This document shows, piece after piece, positions 33,822 to 34,860 of a stretch of DNA of 34,860 nucleotides. The position numbers were made by a program, and so were the translations under genes. Position 1 is the first letter of the stretch. Every line of letters begins with the position of its first letter. This DNA is from Clostridiales bacterium. GTDB taxonomy: Bacteria > Bacillota > Clostridia > Oscillospirales > Oscillospiraceae. The notes under the pieces are model-generated. The model searched no databases, was not told the DNA's origin, and saw only the letters and a program-made list of their open reading frames with translations. The stretch covers positions 1-34,860 of the forward strand of contig CABIYX010000033.1 in NCBI GenBank assembly GCA_902363045.1, given 5' to 3'.

Positions 33822-34229
33822 ATGGCGGAGGGAAAGTGCTTCCACCTGGAGGTGGTGACCCCCGACCGGCAGTTTTACATTGGGGACGCGGACTCCCTGG
33901 TCCTGCCCGCCATCGACGGCTATATGGGGGTGGAGGCCGGCCATGAGCCGGTGGTCACCGCCGTGGTCCCCGGCGAGCTGAAATACCGCAGCGATGGGGC
34001 CTGGACCCAGGCGGTGGTCAGCCAGGGCCTGGCCGAGATCATGCCCGACCGGGTGATGGTGCTGACCACCTCGGCCGAGCGGCCGGAGGAGATCGACTGG
34101 AAGCGGGCGGAGGCCGCCAAGGAGCGGGCGGAGGAGCGCCTGCGCCAGAAGCTGAGCATTCAGGAATATTACAACTCCAAGGCCGCGCTGGCCCGGGCCA
34201 TGGCCCGGCTGAAGGCGGCAAGAAAATAG
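33822..34229 (+). CDS. atpC: ATP synthase F1 epsilon subunit
   Basis: 135-residue rotor-foot subunit. The N-terminal beta-sandwich (LEVVTPDRQFYIGDADSLVLPAIDGYMGV; about 8-36) is canonical, followed by a C-terminal helical hairpin (about 90-135, rich in Ala, Glu, Arg) that can inhibit ATP hydrolysis. It starts one base after the atpD stop and ends the operon, followed by a terminator. Confidence 0.94.
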   Translation: MAEGKCFHLEVVTPDRQFYIGDADSLVLPAIDGYMGVEAGHEPVVTAVVPGELKYRSDGAWTQAVVSQGLAEIMPDRVMVLTTSAERPEEIDWKRAEAAKERAEERLRQKLSIQEYYNSKAALARAMARLKAARK

Positions 34230-34237
34230 AGACACGG

Positions 34238-34276
34238 CGGCGCCGGAGGCGGATCCCTCCGGCGCCGTATCTTTTT
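34238..34276 (+). terminator. Intrinsic terminator of the ATP synthase operon
   Basis: Perfect 12-bp GC stem (34238-34249 with 34256-34267), 6-nt loop, followed by TATCTTTTT. It ends 9 bp after the atpC stop begins its trailer. Confidence 0.88.
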
Positions 34277-34301
34277 GTAACAAAGGCATAGTCAGCGCGT
34301 C
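34276..34301 (+). promoter_or_regulatory. Candidate ECF-sigma promoter, probably autoregulatory
   Basis: TGTAAC (34276-34281), 16 nt, CGTC (34298-34301). This resembles the ECF pattern TGAAAC with about 16 nt to CGT, and lies just ahead of the ECF sigma gene, so self-activation is likely. No comparable sigma-A promoter was seen here. Confidence 0.5.
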
Positions 34302-34326
34302 CTATCTGTGAAAGGAGGTGGAGTCC

Positions 34327-34818
34327 ATGGATGAATTTGGGGAGATATACCGAACCCTGTTCCCCCAGGTGTACCGGTATCTGTTGGCTCTGTGCCGGGA
34401 TCCGGAGCTGGCGGAGGAGCTGACCCAGGAGACATTTTTTCAGGGGATCCAGCATATTGAGGCCTTCCGCGGGGAGTGCCGCCTGTACGTCTGGCTGTGC
34501 CAGATCGGAAAGCGGCAGTATTTTTCCTGGCTGAGACGTCAGCGCTCCCGGAGGAGGCAGCATCCGGCGGAGGGAGAGGATCGGACCGTGGACCCGGAAG
34601 CAGAGTGGCTGGAACGGGAGACCGCAGAGGAGCTGCGCCGGGGCTTGGAGGAGATGGAGGAGCCGTACCGGGAGGTGTTTTCCCTCCGGGTGTTTGGCGA
34701 GCTGTCCTTCCGGCAGATCGCACAGCTGTTTGGGAAAACGGAGAGCTGGGCCAGGGTGACCTACCACCGCGCCCGCCTGAAATTAAAGTCTGCAAATAAA
34801 AAGTCAATAGGGAAATAA
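34327..34818 (+). CDS. ECF-type RNA polymerase sigma factor
   Basis: 163-residue extracytoplasmic-function sigma factor. Region 2 (about 5-70) includes PELAEELTQETFFQGIQHIE, which binds core polymerase and the -10. Region 4 (about 105-157) has the helix-turn-helix LSFRQIAQLFGKTESWARV for the -35. The linker is highly charged. The start at 34327 follows AAAGGAGGTG; a GTG at 34318 overlaps that site. It responds to an unknown signal, usually through an anti-sigma factor encoded next; that gene would begin beyond the window. A candidate self-regulated promoter lies upstream. Confidence 0.92.
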   Translation: MDEFGEIYRTLFPQVYRYLLALCRDPELAEELTQETFFQGIQHIEAFRGECRLYVWLCQIGKRQYFSWLRRQRSRRRQHPAEGEDRTVDPEAEWLERETAEELRRGLEEMEEPYREVFSLRVFGELSFRQIAQLFGKTESWARVTYHRARLKLKSANKKSIGK

Positions 34819-34860
34819 AGAAAAATTGAGGAGAGAAAAAGGGCATACCAAAAGCGGCCA

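Overview
The window looks like chromosome from a GC-rich, spore-forming gut Clostridia member, probably Oscillospiraceae (Flavonifractor / Lawsonibacter / Intestinimonas-like). This is inferred from protein content (alpha/beta-type spore protein, SpoVAC, DcuS/CitA-type kinase, ornithine racemase family, F-type ATP synthase) and from Firmicutes-style Shine-Dalgarno and sigma-A signals. No database search was possible, so the taxonomy is a judgement. No rRNA, tRNA, CRISPR array or transposase was seen.

Layout. 137-2548 (minus): polar amino acid ABC importer (binding protein, permease, ATPase). 2613-2948: gene-free, with a large structured inverted repeat. 2949-3155 (minus): small acid-soluble spore protein. 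3388-4333 (plus): FMN riboswitch and riboflavin transporter RibU. 4387-5543 (minus): phosphopantetheinyl transferase and a membrane protein. 5698-6141 (plus): solitary SpoVAC. 6554-7988 (plus): MreB/Mbl and a Spx/ArsC-like protein. 8384-9289 (minus): LysR regulator, divergent from 9530-16998 (plus): argC-argJ-argB-argD, an NhaC-family antiporter and an ornithine/alanine racemase-family enzyme. 17057-17560 (plus): Gre factor. 17641-19839 (minus): five-gene phage tail-end and lysis cassette. 19980-25089 (minus): branched-chain amino acid type ABC importer (livF, G, M, H, J). 25319-27657 (minus): CitB/DcuR-type response regulator and DcuS/CitA-type kinase. 27909-34229 (plus): F1Fo ATP synthase operon. 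34327-34818 (plus): ECF sigma factor.

The most striking feature is in the ATP synthase operon. The delta and alpha subunits are one continuous 700-codon frame (29367-31469). An internal ATG at 29967, ten bases after a GGAGGA, would make a normal-length 500-residue alpha subunit. Because F1 needs one delta and three alphas, dual initiation (one fused delta-alpha plus free alpha) would be a neat way to set stoichiometry. The alpha N-terminal helix motif also appears twice in tandem at the junction.

The second notable locus joins a complete glutamate-to-ornithine route (ArgC, ArgJ, ArgB, ArgD) to an antiporter and a racemase, with no citrulline or arginine genes in view. This suggests ornithine is made and then racemised or exchanged. 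The locus is divergent from a LysR gene, with overlapping promoters and GGAAT repeats between them. Its intergenic regions contain unusual RNA structures.
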